Shown in pieces: positions 21,062 through 32,985 of a DNA stretch of 64,000 nucleotides. The stretch spans positions 32,131,305 to 32,195,304 of the forward strand of contig OZ022348.1 in the NCBI GenBank assembly GCA_963989245.1, written 5' to 3'. The position numbers and the translations under genes were made by a program. Under the pieces are notes generated by a model, which worked only from the letters and a program-made list of their open reading frames with translations, made no database searches and had not been told where the DNA came from. The stretch comes from Nansenia antarctica. Taxonomy: Eukaryota; Chordata; Actinopteri; Argentiniformes; Microstomatidae. Within the stretch, counting starts at the first letter, position 1; each line of letters opens with the position of its first letter.

Positions 21062-22430
21062 ATTGAGCCAGCAAATCAGAAATTGTGAAAATTATGTAAC
21101 TGTTATGTTATGTTAACCTATGATTTGAAACAGATATAACTTGCTGTATCTCTGTGGTGTAGGCTAATTCATCGGACGTGCCCCACCCAAATTGATTCAA
21201 ATATGCAATACTCAGGGATATATGCAATGACCACCAAAGACAGCTGCTGTTTGTCAGTGAAAGGGGAGTGCAAGTAAACAAGACGGATGGTGACAGTAGG
21301 AAAGTCAGTTTAAAGTTGTTAGTTATCCACTTGTAGACATGCTTTGACTTGCTGGAATATTTTGCCTGGACATTGTCTCAATATGCGAACTGGCGAGCCA
21401 CTTGGGACCAGTGCAAAGTAACATTGCAACACATCATTTGACAAATAAATATTGTGAACCCTAGCCTAACAGTCTACCTCATTATAGTCTAATAGTCTAC
21501 CTCATTATAGTCTAATAGTCTACCTCATTAGCAATTCGTTTTTCAAAGTATGAGCCATTTGTGAGGCACTTGGGACGGTGAGTCCAGAGACCGGCGGCTA
21601 AGGTTGGGGCTATACTTTTGCGCACTGGAGATTTTCAAAGGACAAAAGCACAAGGTCCGTTGACAGAGCTCAGATTGTATAATGGATGTGTCACGGCTTG
21701 GTGAAAAGGTCCACATGTCGGGAATCTCTATCGAGCAAAACAAGTCTTGTTGTGAAAAATGTGTCTTCCGGGTTCTTTGCATTTGACAAAAATGTAAGTG
21801 ATGAAGAACTCACTCAATATCATAACCAATAGTTTTACATTCACTAATTACCTACAGTTTGCTAGCAAACTTGCGTGGGGGTACTATTTTTGAGGGGGCA
21901 TGTCCAGTTCGGTACTCCCGACCCACATAAATAGCCATGTGCACAAAATGTCTGTTTGTTGACAAGACTGCTGCCATCAAGGACTTTATCCACAGAGAAA
22001 GTTTCTCCAATATTTGGTATGAGGGGTACAAACATTCAAATAAGCATATCTTCTTCAACTATTTTCAATGTATGACACGTCATTTGAATGCTTACAATCT
22101 GCATTTTAATAATCTGGGGGGAAAAAATAAAAAATGAAAAAAAGATCCTGTCACAAATGTGTTTAAGCAAATGAGAAAAACTGTAATACACAATCAATGC
22201 GCTACCGTTAACTCCGCCCATAAATGGAGATGGTAAACACTACTCTAGTATCGAGCCAGTGCTTTTTTTTCTTGAAGTAAAGAGAATATAGATAATTGTG
22301 CCATGCACTATAGTGGTTAGTTGTGGTAGAAAAGGCTTTTTTGTGGAAGTTGTGGCTTCTCAGGGAGAGAGAGATAACAGGAGGACACCTGCCAATGTCT
22401 CATGGCTGTGAAAGAACAAAGGCTTATCCT
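21062..22430. other. Intergenic; contains a relative of a foldback arm
   Basis: No gene recognised. The part 21930-22110 resembles the left flank of the palindrome at 24495-25246 (caaatgatgtgtcatacatt-type block near 24390), inverted and diverged. Confidence 0.4.
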
Positions 22431-23526
22431 GACGGGACTCTACCTCACACTGTGGTGGAGCAGGCAGCTGTCCTGACGGGACTCTACCTCACACTGAGGA
22501 GGAGCAGGCAGCTCCTTCTGACGGGACTCTACCTCACACTGAGGAGGAGCAGGCAGCTGACCTGACGGGACTCTACCTCACACTGAGGAGGAGCAGGCAG
22601 CTGTCCTGACGGGACTCTACCTCACACTGTGGAGGAGCAGGCAGCTGTCCTGACGGGACTCTACCTCACACTGTGGAGGCGCAGGCAGCTCCTGACGGGA
22701 CTCTACCTCACACTGAGGAGGAGCAGGCAGCTCCTTTCTGACGGGACTCTACCTCACACTGAGGAGGAGCAGGCAGCTCCTTCCTGACGGGACTCTACCT
22801 CACACTGAGGAGGAGCAGGCAGCTGTCCTGACGGGACTCTACCTCACACTGAGGAGGAGCAGGCAGCTGACGGGACTCTACCTCACACTGAGGAGGAGCA
22901 GGCAGCTGTCCTGACGGGACTCTACCTCACACTGTGGAGGAGCAGGCAGTTGTCCTGACGGGACTCTACCTCACACTGAGGAGGAGCAGGCAGCTCCTTC
23001 CTGACGGGACTCTACCTCACACTGAGGAGGAGCAGGCAGCTCCTTCTGACGGGACTCTACCTCACACTGAGGAGGAGCAGGCAGCTCCTTCCTGACAGGA
23101 CTCTACCTCACACTGAGGAGGAGCAGGCAGCTGTCCTGACGGGACTCTACCTCACACTGTGGTGGAGCAGGCAGCTGACGGGACTCTACCTCACACTGAG
23201 GAGGAGCAGGCAGCTCCTTCCTGACGGGACTCTACCTCACACTGCGGAGGAGCAGGCAGCTGACGGGACTCTACCTCACACTGAGGAGGAGCAGGCAGCT
23301 CCTTCCTGACGGGACTCTACCTCACACTGAGGAGGAGCAGGCAGCTGACGGGACTCTACCTCACACTGAGGAGGAGCAGGCAGCTGTCCTGACGGGACTC
23401 TACCTCACACTGAGGAGGAGCAGGCAGCTGTCCTGACGGGACTCTACCTCACACTGAGGAGGAGCAGGCAGCTCCTTCCTGACGGGACTCTACCTCACAC
23501 TGTGGTGGAGCAGGCAGCTCCTTCCC
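22431..23526. repeat. Minisatellite, 25 copies of a 38-46-bp unit
   Basis: I count 25 units, each with the core gacgggactctacctcacac followed by tgaggaggagcaggcagct or a variant. The core is almost invariant. Length changes are confined to the linker after caggcagct, which is empty, gtcct, ccttct, ccttcct or similar. Internal variants (tgtggtgg, tgtggagg, gcggagg) recur in several units, which implies repeated segmental duplication rather than independent mutation. Confidence 0.97.
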
Positions 23527-24494
23527 ATACTCAGAGGAAGAGGGACATTTCTCATTTAGCTTTTGGCTGCCTCAGCTGTTTCACCAGCAGAGTTGAAGGG
23601 CTTTGCTAAGACCCAGTCAAGCAGCACTTTGCTGACAGTGGAAAAAGAGATAAGAGTGATAGATAAACCGCTCATACAAAGAAGTAATGGCCTTGTTTTG
23701 CCCTGGTCTTGCACATACAGTATGTGCGTGTCAGTCTATAATGACCTAGGCTCCAGACTAGCTTCATTTGAGCAATAAATGTCTGACATGATGACAAGTC
23801 AAGAATCTGAGAGTCCATCATGTAAATACTGGAGGTGCATCTAGGCACAGGAAGAAAGGATAGTCAACTGGGGCTTTGTTTTAAGAAATACTGTAACGCT
23901 GAATTTCCATTCTGTAAGATTAAGAGGAAGCAGGAGGAGAGCATGGGAAAGGTTATTGGGAGATGTTGGTATCCAACAGTGTTTTGTGAATCAATATGGG
24001 GATGCAGTGTTGCAGCTACTTCACCAACCTATGTTCACTCATCATGGTGCATTCGTCTCTCCATGGCCTCCACTAGCTGTGGCCATGTCTTGTCAACAGT
24101 TGAATCTGTTTGTATGGTGGTGGGCTAGGGGTATGAATAAGGGACAATCTCTGAAATAGTTTAGGCTGTGGAATGAGAGAGCACCTGAACAGTAATTCAC
24201 ATCTGTCTCTGGCTTGTACAGTATGTTGGTGGTGGGATTATTTAGGGCAATAATAGGCAATGCTGGTACCAGGGAATAATTGAGTGCTCGGTTGGGACAA
24301 AAAGCAACAACATATGTGATAAACATCAGAGCCTTTGTCCGCAAGTAGGGCAAGGTTTTCCAGATTATGAAAGGCCAGATTGTACGATTTCAAATGATGT
24401 GTCATACATTGAAATCTGAAACAAGTTGAAAAAGGTATGCATATTTGAATGTTGATACCCCCCAAATCAACAAACTGAGAAAGTTTTCCCAGAC
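23527..24494. other. Intergenic, nothing recognised
   Basis: Short open frames only; none resembles a known protein and none has good splice sites around it. The last 130 bases are similar to the sequence near 21930-22110. Confidence 0.4.
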
Positions 24495-25079
24495 ACTTTT
24501 CACAGGCAGGTAATGAGTGGGAACAATAGCTGGTTAACTCCTCCCCCATTACACTACTTGTCATTATCTACCTGTCATCTGTCAGTGGGGTTGTCAGCTA
24601 ACACTCAGGAAACAAACTTGCAGGGTTGATGTTTAAATTGCTAAATAATAATAATAATAATAATAATAACTAAAGATTCATGATTTTGTATTGCCATGTG
24701 TGCCAAATGTTTATTACATCCCATTATACAAGTACAAGAGAGTAACATTCTTATGACTTCAGTTTCAGTCGACATTGCAGCAGCAAGAGAAAACAAAATG
24801 GCAATGGAAAAAATGGTATTCATTAAATGACCATCATATAGTCCATCATTCATCTAGTGGGACATCAGTTCAGGAACACCAAAGTCCCACTAGATGCATT
24901 ATGGACTATAATGATAAATGCATACACATGGACACAACATTCTTATTTCTTTACTATTCTATTATTGTATTGTCAGTTGTATCTTGCCTTATTGTTTCCT
25001 TATAAATATTGCCATTTTGTTTTCTCTGTCGACTGGAACTGAAGCCATCATGAATCTTTATTAATGATTATATTAATTA

Positions 25080-25128
<49 letters not shown>

Positions 25129-25246
25129 GAAATGTAAACATATCAGCCCAGCAAGTTTGTTTCTGGGGGTTAGCTGACAACCCCACTGATTTGGTAGTGG
25201 AGTTTACCAGCTATTGTTCCCACCCATTACATGCCTGTGAAAATGT
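24495..25246. repeat. Long imperfect palindrome / foldback element
   Basis: The outer arms match as reverse complements: 24495-24660 (cacttttcacaggcagg, gggaacaatagctgg, caaacttgcagggttgat, then AAT units) against 25080-25246. Matching continues inward: gattcatga at 24675 with tcatgaatc at about 25049, and agagaaaacaaaatggcaat at about 24786 with its complement near 25015. It closes at a nearly perfect centre, 24837-24863 against 24884-24910. Each arm is about 350 bp, with extra sequence in the left arm. Confidence 0.85.
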
Positions 25247-26148
25247 ATGATACATCATTTGAAAAATGAAAAATGTACATTATTTATGTTCATCTTTCAA
25301 AATGTGTTTGCAAGATCTTTGAAGGAAGTATGCAAGGTTTTCTCTGATTGTGCAACAGAGAGAAAAACTAAATGCTGAGCCCAAACAATAGACTGTTATG
25401 ACAAATGCATAATACAGTAGGTAACTGCCTGGCCTTCTTTAGGGAATCTCTATTATGATGAAAGTGGATTACTGAGGATAGGACCGCTGAGGGAAGCCAT
25501 CCTTTAATTATGTTTTCAGTCAGGAAAATAACATATTCAACTGAACGAAGTGCATTACAGAGGAAATGGTGTTCTGTAGAAAAATGGTTTCCTATGATTG
25601 AAAACATCCTTATGTCATTATACCTATACGACATCAGCTTTTTCAGAAGCTGATCTTTAGTGCAACGATGACAAAAACTCACATGGAGCAGCAACAAAAC
25701 CATCTATCCCTGCTATAATGCCTTCACTATCTGTAAAACTCAGAGTCAGGAATATAGGCTACGTCATTACCAAACCAAAACAACAGCCGTGACCTGGTTT
25801 GCGAACCCACAGCGAAAACTGAGTCCGTTTAACAGAGTACAAAAACACAACAGAACCAACAGACAGTGTTGCCAATATCGTCTAGTAGTGCAACATTAAT
25901 TAAATGTGGAAGTCTACTACGTTCCAGTTCTGCATCCGGTTGAACGCGTGATTCAAGTAGCTCGTGCAAACCCGGGAATGCCATTGACATGTTTGAAAGG
26001 CACAACACGGGAACCTTAGGGCATTCTGCTCAGGTGTGAACAGCGAAAATCACTGGCGGGATTCCATGTCATTTACAGGGAACTATGTGTGAAAATGGCT
26101 TAACACACATGACCCCTATCACATCTATCCTGATCAGGAACAGTATGA
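25247..26148. other. Intergenic, nothing recognised
   Basis: No gene or clear repeat found. Confidence 0.4.
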
Positions 26149-26362
26149 GGGGTAGTGGTGGTCTAGCTAGTGGATAGTGAGTTGGACTTGGGATCGGAAG
26201 GTTGTGAGTTCAAATCCCGCCTGAAGCCACACCACTACTAGTGTGCCCTTGGGTAAGGCACTTAGCCCTCAGTTACTCCAGGGGGAATGTCCCTGTAATT
26301 CGTAATTGTAAGTCGCTTTGGATAAAAGCGTCTGCTAAATGGCAAAATTATTAAAATTAAAT
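26149..26362 (+). mobile_element. tRNA-derived SINE
   Basis: A-box-like tggtctagctagtggatagt and B-box-like gttgtgagttcaaatcc at normal tRNA spacing. The tail contains taagtcgctttggataaaag followed by cgtctgctaaatg, which ends many fish SINEs and LINEs, then an AT-rich tail. It is not a functional tRNA: there is no acceptor stem and it is fused to the SINE tail. Confidence 0.85.
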
Positions 26363-26900
26363 TATTATAAATTATGAGCACAGTATTTGCTAAAAGGACA
26401 TTGAATGTCACCTTGTGCACTCAAAACTCTCTATTCCACCTATTCAATAACAGAACAGGGAGGATGGCTGGAGGGAAAACTGAGTTTCTGCCTCTCTGTG
26501 TATTCTCAGGGGGTTCCTAGGCCCCCTTGGGCCCCCAGCCTGTCTGACCTCCCTGTGCTTACCAGCCTGGCCCGGCTCTCTCTTTCCCCTGCTTTCAGGA
26601 GATTGTGAAACTTCCTCTGCAGGGCTGGCGTCGCACTGCCAGATGTTTCCTGATCCCTCCATGTTCCCGGCTCACTCCCCTCCCCAGCGGTGGAAGGGAA
26701 GGGAAGGGAAGGGAAGGGAAGGAGGGAGCAAGGGAGTGCAGCCTCTCACTCTTTATCTGGAGCTAAACACACAGGGACACCTGGAGTCCTTGCTCTCACG
26801 CCGGAGCTATCTGTGTAGCCCAAAGACAGAGCCCGCTGGAGGTGTACTGCAACAGGCATTCACTTTGGCTCAGTGAGAGAGAGGAGGCTGTAACTCACCT

Positions 26901-26903
26901 GTG

Positions 26904-26932
<29 letters not shown>
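26901..26932. repeat. (CA)n microsatellite
   Basis: About 15 CA units 120 bases upstream of the first rapgef5 exon. Confidence 0.9.
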
Positions 26933-26935
<3 letters not shown>

Positions 26936-27049
26936 CCTCATCGAGCTGCCTGCCTGCTCACACACACATCGTCAGTGTCCTGTAGAAGTGGAGTGCAGGG
27001 AGCGGTGTCCTGGTCGTACAGCCTAAAGGCTGCTGGTCCTTCTCTGGCC

Positions 27050-27238
27050 ATGTCGTGGGACTGCGGCCTGCGGTACATGTTCTCCGTGTCCCCTGCGCTG
27101 CAGCCGGGGGGCGTTTGTGCCGTACACGACAACAAGGAGGACCGGTCCAGGCTGGAGGTGGTCCACAGGCTGGCCAAGGACGGCTGCCGCTTCCTCCACA
27201 GCCACAACAGCAGCAGGGCCCCAGAGAAGACAGCCGAG
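27050..27238 (+). CDS. rapgef5: rapgef5 exon 1 (long form start)
   Basis: ATG at 27050 with G at -3; reads MSWDCGLRYMFSVSPALQ... and ends EKTAE at a good donor (gag|gtgaga), phase 0, 63 codons. No upstream in-frame ATG exists. A tgtag at 26981-26985 could be an acceptor, so an additional upstream exon cannot be excluded. Together with exon 2 it resembles the tail of the Epac cyclic-nucleotide-binding domain: the segment DGCRFLHSHN stands where Epac has a short CHFL-type strand. This last comparison is inference. Confidence 0.65.
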
Positions 27239-27399
27239 GTGAGATGGCCGGACGTACACACATCATACTGTGCCCTGAGCAGGGTGTGTTAGTGGCGGGC
27301 TATGTGATAGTCCATGTGATAGTCTATGTGATCGTATGTGATATGCAGTAAAAGCAATAGTCGATTGAGAGCATCTCTTGATGTGGTGTGTGGTGTGTG

Positions 27400-27545
27400 G
27401 TCCTCTGTGGCTCAATCAGTACAGCGCGGAGCTAACAACGCTTGGGTTGTGGGTTCGGTTCACGCTGGGACCATATATACTGAAGAATGTATACACTCAC
27501 TGCAATGTAAGTGACTTTTTGAATAAAAGCATCAGCTAAATGGAA
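27400..27545 (+). mobile_element. tRNA-derived SINE (first of a pair)
   Basis: Starts tcctctgtggctcaatcagt (A box), with gttgtgggttcggttcac (B box), and ends gaataaaagcatcagctaaa. Lies in intron 1. Confidence 0.8.
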
Positions 27546-27578
27546 TATTATGCTGTAAAAAAAGAAAATAATAATTTG

Positions 27579-27710
27579 TAGAGCATGGTGCTTACAATGC
27601 TGAGGTTGTGGGTTCGATTCCCAGTGGGACCATATATAACGATAAAAATGTATGCACTCACTGCAATGGTAGTCGCCTTGGATAAAAGCGTCAGCTAAAT
27701 CGCATATATA
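27579..27710 (+). mobile_element. tRNA-derived SINE, 5'-truncated (second of a pair)
   Basis: Same family as the preceding copy; it starts inside the A box (gtagagcatgg) and has a canonical B box (gggttcgattccc) and the tail gccttggataaaagcgtcag. The two copies are about 35 bp apart in the same orientation. Confidence 0.8.
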
Positions 27711-29971
27711 TAGGTGATATATACATATACCATATACGTATATAGGTGATATAAGGTTGGCCACACTTGATTGATTGAATCATGATATTCCATTGTTTGC
27801 TATTACAAACTCTGGGCAGATTATGCACAGTATTCATCAGACGAACGTTATACATAGTCTGAAACGTTTGCAAAAATATGTTTGAAGGTAAGAGAGAACG
27901 TAAGAAACCATTTGAATGAGGTCATTTGTAGTCTTCTTTGATGCTTCCTTGCTGCACAAGACGTAATGGTTGTCTGTGGCCTTATCCCAGGGTGCACATC
28001 AACAAGGCTCTATTTCAGACTCTGATTGTGTATCACATTTGTATATCCAACCCAATTAGTCATATTTTCTCTTACACCCACATATAGTATAAGATAGCAA
28101 GTCTAGCTCTAGGACATACTGTACCGTAATGTATGCTGTAGTGATGGGCCACTGTGTGTGTGGATCTCCCATAGAACATTGAACTGTGCTCAGGTCTTTC
28201 TCTGATAGGTCAAAAGGCAGGCTTGGCCTTTTCCCTTGAATGAATTATTGATCCTGCCTCTGCAGCTGCTGTGCTGCGCTGGGGACAGGTTGGCCTCTGA
28301 GGTCACAAGTGTCCACCGAAAAACCCCAAATGGACTCCTTTAGAGTAAAAATGTATGCTTTTAATGAGGGAGAGAGTGCCTGGGACACAGTGTTCCTGTG
28401 TGAAGTGTGGAGGGTGACCTACAAGTACCACTGGATTCCTCCCAACATAAATACTGTAGAGTAAACGCTGTCCGTCAGTCCTGTGTATGGGTCATGTCCA
28501 GTCAAACAGAACTGCTGACCCCCCAGCCTGTAAACGTTCTCTCTGTCTCTCCGCTGGCTTCTAGAGGCACCGTGCTGATTTATAAAGGTCGTCTGCGTTC
28601 TCTGTGCGAGGCTGAGGCAGCTCAAACACGTACGGTATGGAACACTTGAAGGTGTCAGTCCTGACAGAGCACAGGCTCAGGCACAGGCGTACGCAGACAT
28701 GGACAGGAGGGATCCTCTGTATCGGGTTTAATCTCTCTCAAAGACGAGCGTGCGTCAGAGAAAATGGGGGAGAAGAAGGTCAGAAATGTGTTCAGAAATG
28801 TGTTCACAAAAGTAACGTAACACGAATGTATCTGGTTGTTATCCAGAAGTAAGTTCTGCTTCAGTGCTGAACTTCTAAAGTGAGTCCATTGGCTAGAAGA
28901 TGATGTAACATAAATACACATCTGCACATATCTCAATTTGTGTTTCCTGGAAGAGTAGTGTGTGGAGAGCATAGACGTGTTTAAATGGATTTGTTCTGGC
29001 AGGCTCAAATGAAAAGTGCTTAGCATTAGCAACCACATTTGCTTCAGTATATATAGTACAGTAAATGCCGTAGATGAAAACGGTGTTAGAAGTAGCATTA
29101 AGGCTAAAAGTAGCAATACGTAAGTCCACAGCTCCCCTGAAAAAGACATTAAAAACTACGAACATTACAGACTAGACTAGAAAGTTATAAAATGCAACAC
29201 TACTCAAAAGGAGAAGACTTTATACAAAATGTGCTCCATTAAGATTTGAAATGCGTTCAGACCAGTTTCACTATTCTCTAAAAGAAGTACACGAAGCTCT
29301 GAAAGACATTTGGTTCAGCTATTGCATAACATAGCCATGTATCTACAGCCATTAGCTCACAGGCTTCCTTCCTACAACACTCAACACCTATGTATACAAT
29401 TCAATGTAAGTAGAGCCTATGCTGAAATATCCCTGAGGATTTCTAGGAACTGCATCACTTTGGGTGATCCAATACCTGGATGCTTTCATGAAGATAACGA
29501 ACTAGGTTGATTTTGTAACGTCCTCCTTTCCACTACAGTAGACGGAGACGTGAGCAAACGAGAGCATACGAGAAAGGACAAAAAAGGTTTGAGAAACAAA
29601 GAAACTTATCATGACACCACCCTATTCAGGACACCAGCTCGACACAGTGCTATTGACCACTGAGAATGTGACATTTACTGAAACAACAACCTATATACTG
29701 CACAAGATCATATCTAAAGCCTGTAAGTCCTGAGAGGTAAAGTTCACTGTGGGGATTAAGGACAGGGCCTGGTCCAGAGAAAAGGTCAGAGTCCTTGTGC
29801 GTTCAAAATCCACCCTAAAACCACACAATGTCTAAAACCACACAATGTCTTGGTGTGGTGGCCAGAGTGAGGGGCCAGGTCTGGCCTGTGGTACTTGCAT
29901 CAGCTCTTCCTGCCATTGTTGGTGAGCTGTTCTGATACAGCTGGCAGGAAGGGAAACACACGGAGCCGACG
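27711..29971. other. Intron 1 sequence without recognised features
   Basis: No repeat family or exon identified here beyond short AT-rich stretches. Confidence 0.4.
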
Positions 29972-30410
29972 ATGAGGTCGGCCACGTCTCTTCTCCTACT
30001 CACCACTTACAAAGCCATCAACAAACTGGCCCCCTCCTACCTTACCGACCTCGTTCCCCTCCACACCCCCTCCCGTTGCCTCAGGTTTGACGACCAAACC
30101 ACCCTCAAGACCACCAGGACCAAGCTCCGGACCTGGGGTGATGGGGCCTTTTCTGCCGCAGCCCCGTCCCTCTGGAACACCCTCCCCAACCATATCAGAC
30201 AAGCCAACACCCTCCCAACATTTAAACAGGCCCTCAAAACCCACCTCTTCAAGCTTGCCTTCACCAGTTAACCCTCTCCCCCTCCCCTTCCCATGTGTCC
30301 CCAGCACTACCTTAATTAGGCCCCTATACTTTCCTTTATTTATTTTTGGTTTCTACTCGATCTTTTCAGTTTGTAAAGCGTCTTTGAGTGTCTAGAAAAG
30401 CGCTAAAAAG

Positions 30411-30468
<58 letters not shown>
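29972..30468 (+). mobile_element. L2-type LINE, 3' end only
   Basis: Residual coding 29990-30271 reads YKAINKLAPSYLTDLVPLHT, then LRTWGDGAFSAAAPSLWNTL and ALKTHLFKLAF, the typical C-terminus of fish L2 ORF2. A short 3' UTR ends with a (ATT)n run at 30414-30468. Everything upstream (EN, RT) is missing. Confidence 0.85.
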
Positions 30469-30470
<2 letters not shown>

Positions 30471-30915
30471 TCAAGCAGCTAATTTGTGATTGGCTTTAAC
30501 ATGTGTTTAAACTAAGACTATTCAATAGCAGTGATAAAGCAGAGATTGGATGTAGCTTAGGGTAACGACCTGGTGACAATGACTGGTTAAGGTGGCGCCA
30601 AGAATAAATGGATCTTGTTAGTAAACAGGTGAAAGAAGTAGAAGTACTGTCTATAGAAGTATTGTCTATCCAGAGGGCTGTCGTTGTCATCGCTTTTCTC
30701 ACTTACATTCAAGGCACTTCATGCATGTTCAGGCTTCTAAGACAAACAGTACTGTACAGTACACACTGTAGAAAGATAATACCTCTCCTTAGTTCATCCC
30801 CAGATGGCCATTACACAATATGAGCAAGGCAATAAAAACAGACAAACAAATGAACATTAGTTTGATGAATGACTGGGAGACTCCAGAGGTAGTAGGTGCT
30901 TAGGCACAATGAATC

Positions 30916-30919
<4 letters not shown>

Positions 30920-30955
<36 letters not shown>
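30920..30955. repeat. (CA)n microsatellite
   Basis: About 18 CA units; followed 60 bp later by a (GT)n run (31012-31058), so the two can pair as an inverted repeat. Confidence 0.9.
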
Positions 30956-30956
<1 letters not shown>

Positions 30957-31008
30957 CTAAAAGTGTGGCGTTTGGTTCCAGGAAACACACTTTAGCCTGT
31001 CACAAGAC

Positions 31009-31011
<3 letters not shown>

Positions 31012-31058
<47 letters not shown>
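31012..31058. repeat. (GT)n microsatellite
   Basis: About 23 GT units in intron 1. Confidence 0.9.
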
Positions 31059-31059
<1 letters not shown>

Positions 31060-31248
31060 ATAAGATGATGTGTTGTTATGATGTTCTATTCTGTTAAATT
31101 TCAGTTGGCAAAGACTCAGAGGTCTGAATCTCAGGACTCTAGGAGGCCCATGGCACATTACCATGAAAGGTCCTGTTTGACCAAATCAAAATAAGCCCTG
31201 TGTAATGTCTTTTGCTGGGAAAATTGCTCTGCTCAATGATGGACATTC

Positions 31249-31249
<1 letters not shown>

Positions 31250-31281
<32 letters not shown>

Positions 31282-31614
31282 TGTCTGCGTGTGCGTGTGT
31301 GTGTGTGCGCGTGTGTGTGTCTGTATGTGTGTGTGTCTGTCTGTGTGCGTGTGTGTCTGTGTGTGTGTGTGTGTGTGTGTGCGTGTGTGTCTGTGTGCGT
31401 GTGTGTCTGTGTGCGTGTGTGTCTGTCTGTGTGCGTGTGTGTCTGTGTGTGTGTGTGTGTGTGTCTGTGTGCGTGTGTGTGTGTCTGTGCGTGTGTGTCT
31501 GTGTGCGCGTGTCTGTGTGCGTGTGTGTCTATCTGTGTGCACGTGCGTGTGTCTGTCTGTGTGCGTGTGCGTGTGTGTCTGTGTGTGTGTGTCTGTGTGT
31601 GTGTGTGTGTGTGT
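31250..31614. repeat. Compound GT-rich array
   Basis: About 365 bp of GT units interrupted by CTGT, GC and AT steps (gtgtgtctgtgtgcgtgtgt motifs). It yields four long artefactual cysteine/valine or threonine/histidine frames. Confidence 0.95.
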
Positions 31615-32009
31615 GACCATGCGTGCAGATCAGTTTAAGTGTGTCAGGAAGCCCTGATGTGCTGCTGAAGGTCCCAGGATGCCTCAGTGCAATAGGCAAT
31701 TAGAGCAGAAAACTGCAGCCACTTCTAGCCTGTCTGGCTGCCTAATTGCACGGACAGAGGCGAGTCTGAGGGATGGGTGTGGAGTGTGTGTGCTGAGGAA
31801 GTAGCCTGTGAGCATCACCAGGCATTCCTCATTAAGAGCCACTGAAAACCCACCAGACCAGACACAGCACTCTCCAACATTCAATAGACATCCATTACAT
31901 TAGTTAATAGATACAAAGAGATTCTGCAGGGTCAAATGACGACTGACATGTTGACAGAATTTCAAATTGATGCAAGGGAACGGTCAAATGTTTTATCGTC
32001 CAATTTTGT

Positions 32010-32125
32010 CAATTTGTACTGGTGTGCTATCTTGGCCAGGTTCTCCCTCGAAAAAGAGATTTTAATCGCAAGGGACCCTCCCAGGTTAAATAAAGGTTAC
32101 ATAAAACTGAAATAAATCAATAAAT
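32010..32125 (+). repeat. LINE 3'-tail relic
   Basis: Reads gtgctatcttggccaggttc, then aagagattttaatcgcaagg and aggttaaataaaggtt, a tail common in fish LINE copies, followed by A-rich sequence. Confidence 0.55.
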
Positions 32126-32167
32126 ACAATAGAGAAGTAGACTCACTGGTTCTATTACCAATCAACT

Positions 32168-32200
32168 GTCATCATCATCATCATCATCATCATCATCTCA
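32168..32200. repeat. (ATC)n microsatellite
   Basis: About nine ATC/CAT units. Confidence 0.85.
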
Positions 32201-32739
32201 TTTCAGTGCTAACTGTACTTCTCCAGTAGGGATACAGAACATTCCTTCTCTGAGGAACAAGAAGGAGATTGTTCTGTCCATTTCCTGGAGGTGTGTCTTA
32301 GTGCCAGAGACCTGTGTCTGCAGGGATGTGGAACAGCGATGAGCGTGGAGTAGAACTGGTTTGGTCGACCCTTGCGATGACCAGGTAATCCACAGACAAC
32401 GGTGATAAAAAGAGTCTCTGTGATCTCCGTGGATAAACTAACTTGATTTCCCCGGATCAATCCCTCAATTTCTCCTCCGTCAGTGTGGACAGGTGCCTCC
32501 AAAAGTGTGTCTTCCCCACATTAACCCATACATTGCCAATGGAATTCGTATAGAACATAGACAGAAACAAATGACATTTCAACAGACATGACATGTTTCT
32601 TTTTCATTTACCCATTCCATATATAACTTTGAGGACATTTCATTTCAATAACCCCTTTCATATGTTATTTTCTGGGTAATTAATTATAGTACACCATATA
32701 TATGTATGGCACATGTGGGAGTGCCACATCCTTGTGTTC

Positions 32740-32985
32740 ACCAATTTTGCTACCCCTCTGGCTCTTGTATTGAAATTTGAATGAAACACCTACTGATCCA
32801 GGGTTTGTGTAGTCTAATCTGATCCGCTGTTTTTAAATGGGTTTCCTGTAGAAACATGATATCGGCCTTCACATTTTTAAGGTGAGAAAAAAATCTTAGA
32901 ACGTTTAACTGGCCCATTCATAGATTTAACATTCCAGGAGATCAATCTAACTGAATGGTCCCTCAAATTGCCAGAGTTAATGGAT
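32740..32985 (-). pseudogene. L1-like endonuclease start, relic
   Basis: On the - strand the sequence reads VRLISWNVKSMNGPVKRSKI, then (after a frame slip in a T run) HLKNVKADIMFLQETHLKTA. This is the N-terminal block of the L1 AP-endonuclease: S/WN with the metal-site Asn and QETH with the Glu and His. It decays after QIRL. No RT part adjoins it. Confidence 0.65.

Noticed and set aside
25368..25703. 111-codon frame on the - strand
   Set aside because: No similarity recognised, no splice context, and length compatible with chance in AT-rich DNA.
26149..26230. Functional tRNA gene
   Set aside because: A and B boxes are present but the cloverleaf is degenerate and fused to a SINE tail; the same holds for 27400-27710 and 48752-48850.
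26975..27049. Upstream extension of the exon 1 frame (25 more residues)
   Set aside because: Only reachable from a non-ATG codon; the first ATG is at 27050.
31186..31657. Cys/Val-rich and Thr/His-rich frames
   Set aside because: Translation of a compound GT array.
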